Positions 26,271 through 35,208 of a stretch of 64,000 nucleotides of DNA are shown here, piece by piece. A model generated the notes under the pieces. The model searched no databases and was not told where the DNA came from. It was given only the letters and a program-made list of their open reading frames with translations. A program made the position numbers and the translations under genes. Position 1 is the first letter of the stretch. Every line of letters begins with the position of its first letter. The DNA is from Mycobacterium paraseoulense (lineage in GTDB: Bacteria > Actinomycetota > Actinomycetes > Mycobacteriales > Mycobacteriaceae), in NCBI RefSeq assembly GCF_010731655.1, contig NZ_AP022619.1, positions 1,984,001-2,048,000 on the forward strand, written 5' to 3'.

Positions 26271-27521
26271 TTAGAACTTGTAGGCACCCGACAGGAGGTA
26301 CTTGGCGATGGTGCGCCGCTGAACTTCTGGCGGACCTTCACTGATCCGCGACACGCGTGTCGTGTGCCAGCCATGGATCATCGCCGCTTCGTTGCTCAGT
26401 CCGATCCCGCCCAGAATCTGCATCGACCGGTCGTACACGCGGTACATCGCCTCGGCGACGAGTACGTGGCTCATCGCAGACTCGAATCGCGCCTGATCCC
26501 CGGCGTCGTGTTTGCGGGCAACGTCAAGCGATGCCAAACGCGATGTGTAAATGTCCATGCAGTTGTCGGCAAGCATGTTTTGGATCGACTGGTGCTCACT
26601 TAGCGTCTTCCCGAATGTTTTGCGCACCTTCGCATAGTCGGCGGCCTTATCGTTGGCCCACCTACCCAGACCGATCAGTCGCGCAAGCTTCGTCATCTTC
26701 AGCAGGCCCGAGCCCTCCATTGCCACACGGAAGCCCTCGCCGACTTCACCGAGCCGGTACTGATCCGGAATGCGGACGTCGTTGAAGGTGAGGATTGCTT
26801 CTTCGCCGCCGATTTCGTCGAACACCTTGACGATCGAGTACAGGTCGTATCCGGGAACATCGGTGGGCACGTAGAAGCCGGTCAGTCCTCCCTTGCGCGC
26901 CGCGAAGCGCTCGCGGTCGGTGATGGCGAACGTGATCAAGAAGTCAGCGGTCGGCGCCCACGAGGCCCATTGCTTGGTGCCGTTGAGCACCCAGTAATCT
27001 CCGTCATGGACAGCGGTGGTGGTCATCATCCAGGCGTCGGAGCCTGCGTCGGGCTCCGACATTGCAAATGACCCCTGTACCTCGCCGCGCATGAGCTTGG
27101 GCACCAGATCCGCCTTCAGAGCATCAGATGCGTAGGTCCACAACGCCGTCGGACCTGTGCTGGCGTGAGCGAGGACTTGGAAGGCCAGCTGCGTCTGGGG
27201 TGAGCCGTACCGGTGACAGAGCGCCTCGAACACTTCGAAGTACAGTTCGGCCCTCAGCCCGCCGCCGCCGAGTTCGGAGGGGCAGAACATTGTGTAGAAA
27301 CCGGCTTCGGCCGAAGCCATCCGCGCAGCCCTGCGGGCCTGCACTACCTCGTCTGCGATGCGCCCGTCTTCGCGCCAGTACAGCCGCGGGTTGTGCAGGG
27401 CCGCCTCGATGGGTTGCTGAATTTTCGCGACTTCTCGGTCGATGAAGGCAAACAGCGCGTCGCACACCTCTTTGGCGCCCAAATCGGTGGGTCCGACGAC
27501 TTCATTCATTGCCACGGCCAC
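26271..27521 (-). CDS. Acyl-CoA dehydrogenase
   Basis: 416 residues from GTG 27521, with AAAGGAG about 8 bp before it. ACAD motifs are FAMSEPDAGSD, YWVLNGTKQWASW, KTFGKTLSEHQSIQN and the C-terminal ILGGIGLSNEAAMIHGWHTTRVSRISEGPPEVQRRTIAKYLL region (split here for reference). The Trp/Trp-rich middle and long N-terminus are like mycobacterial FadE proteins with bulky substrates. It lies in the same direction as the amidohydrolase upstream and the thiolase and hydratase downstream; gaps are 59 and 127 bp, so one transcript from B10 is plausible. Confidence 0.9.
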   Translation of the reverse strand: MAVAMNEVVGPTDLGAKEVCDALFAFIDREVAKIQQPIEAALHNPRLYWREDGRIADEVVQARRAARMASAEAGFYTMFCPSELGGGGLRAELYFEVFEALCHRYGSPQTQLAFQVLAHASTGPTALWTYASDALKADLVPKLMRGEVQGSFAMSEPDAGSDAWMMTTTAVHDGDYWVLNGTKQWASWAPTADFLITFAITDRERFAARKGGLTGFYVPTDVPGYDLYSIVKVFDEIGGEEAILTFNDVRIPDQYRLGEVGEGFRVAMEGSGLLKMTKLARLIGLGRWANDKAADYAKVRKTFGKTLSEHQSIQNMLADNCMDIYTSRLASLDVARKHDAGDQARFESAMSHVLVAEAMYRVYDRSMQILGGIGLSNEAAMIHGWHTTRVSRISEGPPEVQRRTIAKYLLSGAYKF

Positions 27522-27580
27522 CTCATCACTCCTTTTGAAACCTCGGTCTGGCCCATTTCGGACCAGACCGAGGCAAGTCG

Positions 27581-28768
27581 CTAATCCTGAAGACAGGCTT
27601 CTACGTCAATGTGATATAGGCGGGCCGCATTCTCGTAGAAGATCTTGCGACAGGCGTCCATGGGCAATTCCTTGAGCGTCTCGTCGACCACTTCCCGCGG
27701 AGATATCGCCGTCGAGGCCGGCCCGGGAGACAGGCTCGTGGGGTGGGGGAAGTCCGTCTCGAACATCAGGTTGTCGGCGTACGCCGCGCCCATGTAGCGC
27801 ACCGTTTCGCGTTCGAACCAATACGTGGTGTAGATCTGGTTGCGGAAGTAGTGGCTGGGAAGTTCGCGGTCCAGATGAGCCTTCGCAGCACCGGAGTTCT
27901 TCCAGTTCCAGTCCGCGCTCTCGATGAGATACGGGATCCACCCGAAGCCACTTTCGACATTGACAAAGTTCAGGCCCGGGTACTTGTGACACACGCCGGA
28001 CAGCAGCAGCTCAGACACGTTCTCGCACAGTCCCATCAACGACATCGTGGTCTCCTGCGCGTAGTCGGCCGGGCCCTGGACGTCTTTGATCATGCGGACC
28101 CAGTCCTCTTCGGTCTGAGACTGATATCCGACATGGAAGTTGACGGAAAGCTGACGTTCCTCGGCCGCCTTCAGGATCGGCGCCCAATGGTCGTCGCGCA
28201 GGCGCGGCAGACCCAACTTGTAGGGTTTGGCCATGAAGTTGATGCCGCGGTGGCCATTGTCGTGGCACCGCTCCAACTCCTTGACCGCCTCGTCCACGTC
28301 CCAGAAAGGCAGCGTCGTGAGGCAGACGAACCGCTCCGGAGCAACAGAAGCGAACTCGGTCAAGAAGTCGTTGTACGCACGGATGCAATCCAAGACAAGT
28401 TCGGGCTCGTTGTAGCCCATGAAGGCATCCATGGAAAACGCCAGCAGATTCGGGTAAGGAACCTCGGCGGCGATCTTCAGCGAATCCATCCGCTTCACCC
28501 GCTCCTTGGCGTCGAACGCTGCCGGGTCCGCCGCCTCCGCGGACGGCGGATGCTTGGGCGGAAACTCATGCCAACCCGCCATCGCATAGCCGGACACCCC
28601 GGACAGTCGGCGCCCCCCGATGATCCAGATATCTTCGCCCCGACGCTCGTCGAAGACCACCTTGGGAGCGAGCTCGCTCCACTTCGAAGGCAGCCGGGAC
28701 GTCCACAGGTCGGGCGGTTCACTTAGATGGGTGTCGGTATCGATGATGGGGATCACTGGGGCGCTCAA
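27581..28768 (-). CDS. Metal-dependent amidohydrolase family protein (ACMSD-like)
   Basis: 395 residues from TTG 28768, an unusual start supported by AGGAGG 8 bp upstream. Metal ligands of the amidohydrolase-2 fold are visible: DTDTH near residue 10, NFHVGY in the middle, and ETDFPHPTS for the late Asp. Relatives of alpha-amino-beta-carboxymuconate semialdehyde decarboxylase remove CO2 from ring-cleavage products or hydroxybenzoates without redox cofactors; many actinobacterial members of about 390 residues are uncharacterised. Operator B10 lies 49 bp upstream. It probably heads the transcript that includes the ACAD, thiolase and hydratase. Confidence 0.88.
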   Translation of the reverse strand: MSAPVIPIIDTDTHLSEPPDLWTSRLPSKWSELAPKVVFDERRGEDIWIIGGRRLSGVSGYAMAGWHEFPPKHPPSAEAADPAAFDAKERVKRMDSLKIAAEVPYPNLLAFSMDAFMGYNEPELVLDCIRAYNDFLTEFASVAPERFVCLTTLPFWDVDEAVKELERCHDNGHRGINFMAKPYKLGLPRLRDDHWAPILKAAEERQLSVNFHVGYQSQTEEDWVRMIKDVQGPADYAQETTMSLMGLCENVSELLLSGVCHKYPGLNFVNVESGFGWIPYLIESADWNWKNSGAAKAHLDRELPSHYFRNQIYTTYWFERETVRYMGAAYADNLMFETDFPHPTSLSPGPASTAISPREVVDETLKELPMDACRKIFYENAARLYHIDVEACLQD

Positions 28769-28816
28769 TTGAGCAACCTCCTATTCAGGCACGGCAGCTG
28801 CAGCAGCCAGACGACT

Positions 28817-28838
28817 TTCTACTACATGTTCGAAAGTA
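28817..28838. promoter_or_regulatory. Island operator B10
   Basis: TTCTA-N8-TCGAAAGTA, 49-70 bp upstream of the amidohydrolase start. The right arm is one base off the consensus. Confidence 0.5.
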
Positions 28839-28923
28839 GCACCTCGCGAAGGCGGAACGCAAGCGACCGAGTGCGGGCACACCGCCAACCACGCACGAGG
28901 TCGAAGCAGCCCGCTTTCCATTA

Positions 28924-28945
28924 TTCTGCCTCGTGATAGATTCTG
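28924..28945. promoter_or_regulatory. Island operator B11
   Basis: TTCTG-N8-TAGATTCTG in the divergent region between the amidohydrolase and the rightward SDR. A lone AATTTTCTA half-site follows at 29036-29044. Confidence 0.6.
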
Positions 28946-29129
28946 TTGCTGTACCGAATCCTGCTGAAAGTTTGCCATGCCCGCTCCGTCGTTCGATCCA
29001 AGACTGCTCCGAGACGTATTCGCCTGTCACTCACTAATTTTCTACCGCAGCCGCTGCCATGCGCTCGCCTTCGTCGAAGCGTGAACCACCATCGAATCCG
29101 CCCTTCGGCGTTATCAGGAAGGAACATCC

Positions 29130-30002
29130 ATGCCAGGAGTGCAGGACCGCGTCATCGTCGTCACCGGAGCCGGGGGCGGCTTGGGACGTGAGTATGCGTT
29201 GACGCTCGCGCGAGAGGGCGCCAGCGTCGTGGTCAACGATCTCGGCGGGGCGCGCGACGGCACGGGCGCCGGGAAGAACATGGCTGACGACGTGGTCGAG
29301 GAGATCCTGAACGCCGGCGGCCGGGCGGTGGCCAACTACGACAGCGTGGCCGAGACAGCCGGTGCCGAAAACATCGTCAAGACCGCGCTCGACGAATTCG
29401 GCAAGATCGACGGCGTCGTCAGCAATGCCGGTATCTTGCGTGACGGCACGTTTCACAAGATGACGTTCGAGAACTGGGACGCCGTGCAGAAGGTGCATCT
29501 CTACGGCGGGTACAACGTTATCCGCGCCGCGTGGCCGCATTTCCGCGAGCAGCACTTCGGCCGCGTCGTGGTCGCCACCTCGACCAGCGGGCTGTTCGGC
29601 AACTTCGGCCAGGCCAATTACGGTGCCGCCAAACTCGGCCTCGTCGGGCTGATCAATACGCTGGCGCAAGAGGGCGCAAAATACGACATCATGGCCAACG
29701 CCGTGGCACCGATCGCCGCGACGCGCATGACGCAAGACATCATGACCCCGGAGGTCTTCGAGCGCCTGACGCCCGAATATGTTGCGCCGGTGGTGGGCTA
29801 CCTGATGACGGAGGAGAACTCCGACAGCGCTTCGGTGTTCATCGTTGGCGGGGGCAAGGTGCAGCGCGCGGTGTTGTTCCAGAACGACGGTGTGACCTTC
29901 TCCGGGGCAGCGCCGAGCATCGACGACATCGCGGCGAAGTGGGGCGAGATCACTGACGTCTCATCCGCCAAGCTGGCCACCTTCGAGGTCGACGCGCTCT
30001 AG
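29130..30002 (+). CDS. SDR, multifunctional-enzyme-2-like (R)-3-hydroxyacyl-CoA dehydrogenase
   Basis: 290 residues with AGGAAGGAAC upstream of ATG 29130. The cofactor loop TGAGGGLG is at residues 12-19, followed by VNDLGG and the insertion DGTGAGKNMADDVVEEI that marks the HSD17B4/MFE-2 subgroup. Catalytic residues lie in STSGLFGNFGQANYGAAKLG. Members oxidise (R)-3-hydroxyacyl-CoAs including steroid side chains. It is a single-gene transcript ending in a strong hairpin at 30015-30045. Operator B11 is about 185 bp upstream, farther than usual. Confidence 0.9.
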   Translation: MPGVQDRVIVVTGAGGGLGREYALTLAREGASVVVNDLGGARDGTGAGKNMADDVVEEILNAGGRAVANYDSVAETAGAENIVKTALDEFGKIDGVVSNAGILRDGTFHKMTFENWDAVQKVHLYGGYNVIRAAWPHFREQHFGRVVVATSTSGLFGNFGQANYGAAKLGLVGLINTLAQEGAKYDIMANAVAPIAATRMTQDIMTPEVFERLTPEYVAPVVGYLMTEENSDSASVFIVGGGKVQRAVLFQNDGVTFSGAAPSIDDIAAKWGEITDVSSAKLATFEVDAL

Positions 30003-30014
30003 ACACACGGCCGA

Positions 30015-30045
30015 GGTGCCGCCGCGGGCACGACGCGGCGGCACC
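30015..30045. terminator. Hairpin between convergent SDR genes
   Basis: Perfect 12-bp stem GGTGCCGCCGCG / CGCGGCGGCACC with a 7-nt loop, 13 bp after one stop and 9 bp before the other. There is no T-run; GC-only hairpins of this kind often end mycobacterial transcripts and this one could serve both directions. Confidence 0.7.
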
Positions 30046-30053
30046 GTCGAGCG

Positions 30054-30806
30054 CTACGCCTCATAGCCATCGGTGCCTGCGCGCGCCATCACGACCCGAC
30101 CGATGACCGAGCGCGCCGACATCCTCAGCAAGCACTCGACCAGGGTCGCCACGTCGTCAGCCGGGATCATCGCCTCGGGAGCGATGCGACCACGCACCCA
30201 CTCCGACATGTCGGTGTCGACGTAAGCGGGTGCGATCGAGGTAGCAGATATGCCGGTGCCCGACTCCTCGGCGTTCAACGTGTCCACCAGCGAAGCTATC
30301 GCGGCCTTCGATGCGCCGTACGCAGCCAGTTGGGCCTCGGCGTAGATGGCGGTGATCGACGAAAGCACGATGATCTTGGCCCCCTCGGACGGATGCCGAG
30401 CGACCGCCGAGCGCAGCAGCGGCAAGGCTTCCTGGATCAGGACGAACGGGCTCCGGAAGTTCACCGCGATGGTCTTGTCCAGTCGCTTCAGGGGGTAGTC
30501 GGCGATCGACCCCGCCGTACCCACGCCAGCATTGAGTATCAATGCCGACATGTCGCCGTATTCGTCGCGGTGTCGCTGGATCAGACCGACAGAAGCGTCC
30601 GGATCAGCCATGTCTACAGCGATGGAAAGTACTGCAGGCGAGCCTAATTCGCGCAGATCGTCGCGCACCGCCGCCAGGGCTTCTTCGTTGCGAGCGGTGA
30701 TGGTAAGCGCCATGTTCCGCGCGGCCAGCCGCCGTGCGATTGCCAATCCGATCCCGCGAGAGGCGCCGGTGATGAGGGCAGAACGCGCAGGAGTGCGGTC
30801 GGCCAT
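30054..30806 (-). CDS. Short-chain dehydrogenase/reductase
   Basis: 250 residues from ATG 30806, which overlaps the previous gene's stop (TGATG). TGASRGIG, NAGVG, LSSITAIYAEAQLAAYGASKAA (catalytic Ser and Tyr-Lys) and SIAPAYVDTDMSEW are all present, so the enzyme should be active. The substrate is unknown; it is translationally coupled to a second SDR, suggesting that two oxidation steps act in series. Downstream lies the shared hairpin. Confidence 0.88.
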   Translation of the reverse strand: MADRTPARSALITGASRGIGLAIARRLAARNMALTITARNEEALAAVRDDLRELGSPAVLSIAVDMADPDASVGLIQRHRDEYGDMSALILNAGVGTAGSIADYPLKRLDKTIAVNFRSPFVLIQEALPLLRSAVARHPSEGAKIIVLSSITAIYAEAQLAAYGASKAAIASLVDTLNAEESGTGISATSIAPAYVDTDMSEWVRGRIAPEAMIPADDVATLVECLLRMSARSVIGRVVMARAGTDGYEA

Positions 30807-31633
30807 CACGCTCGACTCGCAGACGCCTCAAACGCGGCGTCGATCTTTCGGAACCGGCGCGCAATCGGCTCGCGGCACTCGTCGTGGGTGAACAAGTACA
30901 GTTCGTTCGATCCAATCGCGTCGACGACGATTTTCGCGACCTCGTCCGCCGACACGATGCGACCCGCGAACCCAGGGTCGTCGAAATCGACATCGGTTCC
31001 TGCGCTCGGACCGCCGAGACTTTCCGGTCGGTTGCGATGCGAGGCCTCGATGTTGGTGCCGACCTTCATCGGGCAGAGCACGCTGACCTTCACCAACGAC
31101 TTGCGCAGCTCACGATGCAACGTCTCGGCGAGCGCCACGACACCGTATTTAGTGACCGAGTAAGGACCCAGTCCTTCATTCGTGACGACGCCCGCGAATG
31201 AAGCCGTGAAGAAGATGTGCGCATCCCGGTCGGCCCGCACGATCGATGGGAGAAACGCCTCGACACCGTGAATGGGACCCCAGAGATTGACACCGATCAT
31301 CCACTCCCAGTCCTCGTGCGTCGCATCGACCAGCGGCCCCGTGGCTCCCACGCCGGCATTGAGAAACAAGATGTCGACCGGGCCGAAGCGCTGACTGGTG
31401 CGCGCTGCAAGGCTCTCGACGTCTGCACGCTTGGAGACATCAGTACGGACTAGCAATACTTCGGTGCCGGCGGGCAGTTCCGCTGCAGCGGAGTTCAAAG
31501 CCGCCTGTTCGATGTCGGCCAGCACGAGCTTGCAACCACGATCCGCCAGACTTCGTGCCGTCGCCAAACCGATCCCGCTGGCTCCGCCGGTAATGACGGC
31601 GACTTTGCCCCTCAGTGAATCACTCGAACCCAT
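30806..31633 (-). CDS. Short-chain dehydrogenase/reductase
   Basis: 275 residues from ATG 31633; an upstream extension of 21 residues is open but lacks SDR features. It has TGGASGIG near residue 15, LNAGVGATGP, TASFAGVVTNEGLGPYSVTKYG with the catalytic Tyr-Lys, and a C-terminal helical tail (REPIARRFRKIDAAFEAS) common in mycobacterial SDRs of this length. The Lys near VSADEVAKIVVDAI is typical. First gene of a two-SDR operon driven from the promoter with operator B12. Confidence 0.88.
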   Translation of the reverse strand: MGSSDSLRGKVAVITGGASGIGLATARSLADRGCKLVLADIEQAALNSAAAELPAGTEVLLVRTDVSKRADVESLAARTSQRFGPVDILFLNAGVGATGPLVDATHEDWEWMIGVNLWGPIHGVEAFLPSIVRADRDAHIFFTASFAGVVTNEGLGPYSVTKYGVVALAETLHRELRKSLVKVSVLCPMKVGTNIEASHRNRPESLGGPSAGTDVDFDDPGFAGRIVSADEVAKIVVDAIGSNELYLFTHDECREPIARRFRKIDAAFEASASRA

Positions 31634-31724
31634 GTGCTGACACCGTCCTCTGCTGGCACCTTGCGTAAACGCTCCGCGATCCAGATCGAGAGACACGCAT
31701 CGGGGAGATCGGTCGTGGCCGTAC

Positions 31725-31748
31725 TTTCTATATCTGAATAGATTCTAG
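31725..31748. promoter_or_regulatory. Island operator B12
   Basis: TTTCTA-N8-TAGATTCTAG, 92-115 bp upstream of the SDR pair and just beyond the end of the CoA-transferase gene. Confidence 0.65.
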
Positions 31749-31794
31749 CTTAGACTGGTCCCATCGCGACAACGAATCCTCAGAAGCTAGCGTC

Positions 31795-33024
31795 TTAGAC
31801 AATGACGCCTTCCATCTTGAGCTCGCCAAACGTGACGTCGTCGACCCCGATCTCGCGCAGGATGGCGTCGGTGTGTTCGGCGAATTGCGGCGCCCGCTTC
31901 GACGGAGCAGTCGAAATATCGAATTGAATCGGATTCGCCACCAGCTTGCGCGGAACACCCTGCGCGTCAACGACTTCGACGATCCCGCCGTTGGCGACCA
32001 GGTCGTCATCGTTGGCGAGGTCCCAACTGTCCTGCCACACCGCCCACGCGCCACTACATCCGCTGAGCCGACGCTCGCATTCGTCGAGAGGATATCGGCC
32101 GATCAAATTCGCGACGATCTCACATGCCGAGTGGATATTCTCGGCGATAGCATCGTGCGTGGCGAAGCGCTTGTCCGCGGCGGCTTCCGGGCTGCCCATG
32201 CACATGCAGAACTCCGACCAATAAGGCAACGGATCGAGCATTGCCAACTGAACGAACCGGCCGTCGCGCGTGCGGTAGCTCGCGACGAGCGGATTACCGG
32301 CCACGGGCGTGTCGAGTTCCACCTTTGGCAGGTGCCCGCCGCTCATCAGCGCCATGTTGACATCGAACTGCGTCGCCCATGCCCCGACGCCCAGCAGTGA
32401 CACGTCGATCACCGACGGTTGTCCGGACACGCGACGTCGGTAGAGCGCGGCGGCCACGCCACCGGCGATAGCCAGCCCGCCGATGTTGTCGCCATACGCA
32501 CCGCACGGCATGTACGTCGGCTCTCCGGCAAGGCACGACGTCGCCCCGTCTGCACTACCCCCTCTCGCCCAAAATGCGGTGGTGTCATAACCCGGCCGGT
32601 CCCTGCCGGGACCACGACCGCCGAATCCACTACCCACCGCATAGATGATGTCGGGATTGATGCTGCGCACGTCATCGACATCAATGCGCAACTTGGAGCG
32701 GACAACTGGCAGGTGGTTGGTCAGGATGACGTCGCTGCGCCGGAGCAGCGCCTCCAAGATCGGCCGCGCCAGCGGGGACGTCAGACCCAGCCCGATACTC
32801 CTCTTACCTCGATTGGGCGCCTCGATGTGTGGCGTGAACGGGCTCGATGGCTCTGACCACTCGCTGTGCGACGCCGTGAACAGGTTACGCTGGGCGTCGC
32901 CCGTCACCGGATTCTCGACCTTGATAACATCAGCGCCCCAGTCGGCGAGTATGGCCCCTGCTGACGGCACGAAGGTGAACTGCGCTACTTCCAGGACTCG
33001 CACACCCGCCAGGGGTTTATCCAT
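31795..33024 (-). CDS. Class III CoA-transferase (CaiB/BaiF family)
   Basis: 409 residues. The family begins with LAGVRVLEVAQFTFVPSAGAILADWGADVIKVENP, followed by NRGKRSIGL. The catalytic Asp is probably in CGAYGDNIGGLAIAGGVAAALYRRR. These enzymes move CoA between carboxylic acids without ATP, offering a second way to activate a pathway acid beside the ligase at 18897; racemases of the same fold are the main alternative. It is 71 bp downstream of the ACAD at 33096-34238 in the same direction, so they probably share promoter B13. Confidence 0.9.
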   Translation of the reverse strand: MDKPLAGVRVLEVAQFTFVPSAGAILADWGADVIKVENPVTGDAQRNLFTASHSEWSEPSSPFTPHIEAPNRGKRSIGLGLTSPLARPILEALLRRSDVILTNHLPVVRSKLRIDVDDVRSINPDIIYAVGSGFGGRGPGRDRPGYDTTAFWARGGSADGATSCLAGEPTYMPCGAYGDNIGGLAIAGGVAAALYRRRVSGQPSVIDVSLLGVGAWATQFDVNMALMSGGHLPKVELDTPVAGNPLVASYRTRDGRFVQLAMLDPLPYWSEFCMCMGSPEAAADKRFATHDAIAENIHSACEIVANLIGRYPLDECERRLSGCSGAWAVWQDSWDLANDDDLVANGGIVEVVDAQGVPRKLVANPIQFDISTAPSKRAPQFAEHTDAILREIGVDDVTFGELKMEGVIV

Positions 33025-33095
33025 GTCGACACCCTCTTGATCTCGATCGATTAGTCGCAGATGCGCGTCGCGACGTCAGGACGTCCGCTGCGAAG

Positions 33096-34238
33096 TCAAA
33101 GCCCGAGGTCACGCCCGATCAGGTCTTTCATGATCTCGGTCGTTCCCCCGAGGATCGTCTGGATGCGTACGTCTGCGTAGTCGTTAGCAACCCGGTACTC
33201 CCTCATGTAGCCGTAGCCGCCGTGGAGCTGCACGCAGCCGTCGACGACCTTCTTCGCAACTTCCGTGCACCACCATTTGGCCTTCGCCGCCTCGACCGCC
33301 GATAGGTCGTCATCGACGACCGCTGACAGGCATCTGTCGATGTACTGCTCGGAGACGTCTAGTTCGGTATCCATCTCGGCCAGTAAGAATCTGTTGTGCT
33401 GGAAGCTGCCGATCGATTGACCGAACGCCTTGCGATCCTTCGCATATTGCAGAGTCTGCCGCCAAGTTTCTCGGGCGCCGGCAATCGCGGAGATGGCGAT
33501 CGACAGTCGCTCCGAGGGAAGGTTGTGCATCAGGTGGTAGAACCCGCGGCCTACCTCGCCCAGGACGTTCGCCATCGGCACGCGAACGCGCTCGAAATGG
33601 AGTTCGGCGGTGTCGTGTGTGTGCAGACCGAGCTTGTCGAGCTTTCGGCCACGGATGAAGCCCGGCATGTCACGCTCCACCACAAGGAGCGTGAACCCCC
33701 GGTGGCCAGCAGAGGGATCGGTCCGCGTCACGACGACGACGAGATCTGCGTTGATTCCTGATGAGATGAAGGTCTTCGACCCGTTCAGGACCCATTCGTC
33801 GCCGTCGCGCACCGCGGAGGTACGGATCCCGGCCAGATCACTACCCGCACCAGGCTCGGTCATAGCAATTGCGACGATGGTTTGTCCGCTGATGATTCCC
33901 GGCAACCAGCGCCTCTTCTGCTCGTCAGTCGTCAGCGACTTGAAATACGGCCCGACGACGTCGTTCTGAAGCGTGAGAGCGGGGACGCGGGTTCCGAACT
34001 TGGACAGCTCTTCATTGATCACCGCGTTGAAGCGGAAGTCGTCGCTGCCGCCGCCGCCGAATTCCTCGGGCATATTGAAACCGATCAGACCGTATTTGCC
34101 GGCTGCGATGAACGCCGATCGGTCAACGATCCGCAGCCTCTCCCATTCGTCGGCGTAAGGCGCGACCTCACGTTCGATGAAGTTCTTAGTAGTCGCACGG
34201 AGTTGCTCGTGCTCGGCATTGAAAATGAGGCGTCTCAC
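33096..34238 (-). CDS. Acyl-CoA dehydrogenase
   Basis: 380 residues from GTG 34238, preceded by CAGGGG. The frame is open for 64 more codons, but they contain no ACAD sequence and include a GGCT repeat. Motifs: EEFGGGGSDDFRF, AMTEPGAGSDLAGIRT, WVLNGSKTFISSGINADL, KAFGQSIGSFQHNRF, LHGGYGYMREYRVANDYADVRIQTILGGTTEIMKDLIGRDL (C-terminal catalytic region, quoted in parts). All features of an active enzyme are present. It precedes the CoA-transferase. Confidence 0.92.
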   Translation of the reverse strand: MRRLIFNAEHEQLRATTKNFIEREVAPYADEWERLRIVDRSAFIAAGKYGLIGFNMPEEFGGGGSDDFRFNAVINEELSKFGTRVPALTLQNDVVGPYFKSLTTDEQKRRWLPGIISGQTIVAIAMTEPGAGSDLAGIRTSAVRDGDEWVLNGSKTFISSGINADLVVVVTRTDPSAGHRGFTLLVVERDMPGFIRGRKLDKLGLHTHDTAELHFERVRVPMANVLGEVGRGFYHLMHNLPSERLSIAISAIAGARETWRQTLQYAKDRKAFGQSIGSFQHNRFLLAEMDTELDVSEQYIDRCLSAVVDDDLSAVEAAKAKWWCTEVAKKVVDGCVQLHGGYGYMREYRVANDYADVRIQTILGGTTEIMKDLIGRDLGL

Positions 34239-34273
34239 CCGATACCCCTGCGCTTTCGTTAGCCACGCGCGGT

Positions 34274-34293
34274 GGCTGGCTGGCTGGCTGGCT
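34274..34293. repeat. (GGCT)5 tetranucleotide repeat
   Basis: Five perfect GGCT units, 36-55 bp upstream of the ACAD start and inside its likely 5' leader. Such tracts can slip in replication and change leader length; no phase-variation role is shown. Confidence 0.6.
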
Positions 34294-34380
34294 GCCGATG
34301 GGATCTGCCTCAGCGGGATCCGCGATGCGGGTGTCGCGTGGTTCGTCGGCAATCCGCCAGATGCATTTTTGGTTTTCAGA

Positions 34381-34406
34381 CAGATTATACTAACGAGTCG
34401 AATTTT
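34381..34406. promoter_or_regulatory. Island operator B13
   Basis: CAGATTATA-N8-TCGAATTTT, about 145-168 bp upstream of the ACAD start. It is the rightmost member of the family and marks the end of the catabolic island. Confidence 0.5.
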
Positions 34407-35110
34407 CCTAGGCCCGCGGAGCCTCTCCAATCCGCCTTCCCGCGATGCAAACCACGACGACGTGCGGCATTGCGATGCTCATCCCGTTTCTCCGCAGACT
34501 GTCTCGACGGATCCGTGTTATCGCATAAGCGTGCGCCCATGGGCAGCAGTCACACGCGGGCCGCCTGGCGGGCCGCCACCCCCGCGACCTTTGGCTCGAA
34601 GATTGTGTCCGCACTCCCCTAAGTCAGCAAAGCCGCTGCCGACCGTCTACATTCGGCACCCGAGCCGGCCTGTTCCGCGGCGACAGGCGTCGCAGATCGG
34701 CGCAGAGAAAGCGCAGCGTCCCGAGGTAGATCACCAGCTCATCGTATTGCCGTTAGGGGCGGTCGAGCCCCAAACCGGCCAAGCCCTCACTCGAAGGCGA
34801 GCGCCGCCAGTCGCTGTCGAGGAGCCGCGGTTAGGGCGGTTCAATTCGGTGAGCAGGCCATCTTGTTTCCCGGCAATACGTTTCGTCGGGCATGCCCAGG
34901 ATCGCACCGTTGGTGGCAGTGGCGCGACCAGTGCGCATCCTCTTGCCGAATCCCAAGTCTCCCGAATAACCCGCTTCGTTTCCTCCATCGATGCGCACTT
35001 CAGGTTGGCGTGCAGGAACCGTCGTGCCGGTCATCGGATGCCGTCGAAGCAACCGAACTGACTGTCAGATTCATGATTTGTTCGTCGCCTAGACGGTATG
35101 GAGGCTGACC
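34407..35110. other. 700-bp stretch without a recognisable gene
   Basis: Long open frames exist here only as antisense or low-complexity frames without motifs. It separates the catabolic island from the mobile DNA and may be eroded sequence. Nothing else can be supported. Confidence 0.5.
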
Positions 35111-35208
35111 TGAGGCCGAAGGCCTCGGGCTGCAATCGGACGTGGGTTGCCGATCGCGGGTGAACACTCGCTTCGGTAGAGCCACAGTTGCAGATCAGGA
35201 GGCCTCCG

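Noticed and set aside
34274..34293. (GGCT)5 as a phase-variable switch inside the ACAD reading frame
   Set aside because: It lies upstream of the likely GTG start at 34238, so slippage would not change the protein frame.
34177..35061. Long plus-strand frame of about 294 codons
   Set aside because: The left part is antisense to the ACAD gene and the rest has no motifs and odd composition.
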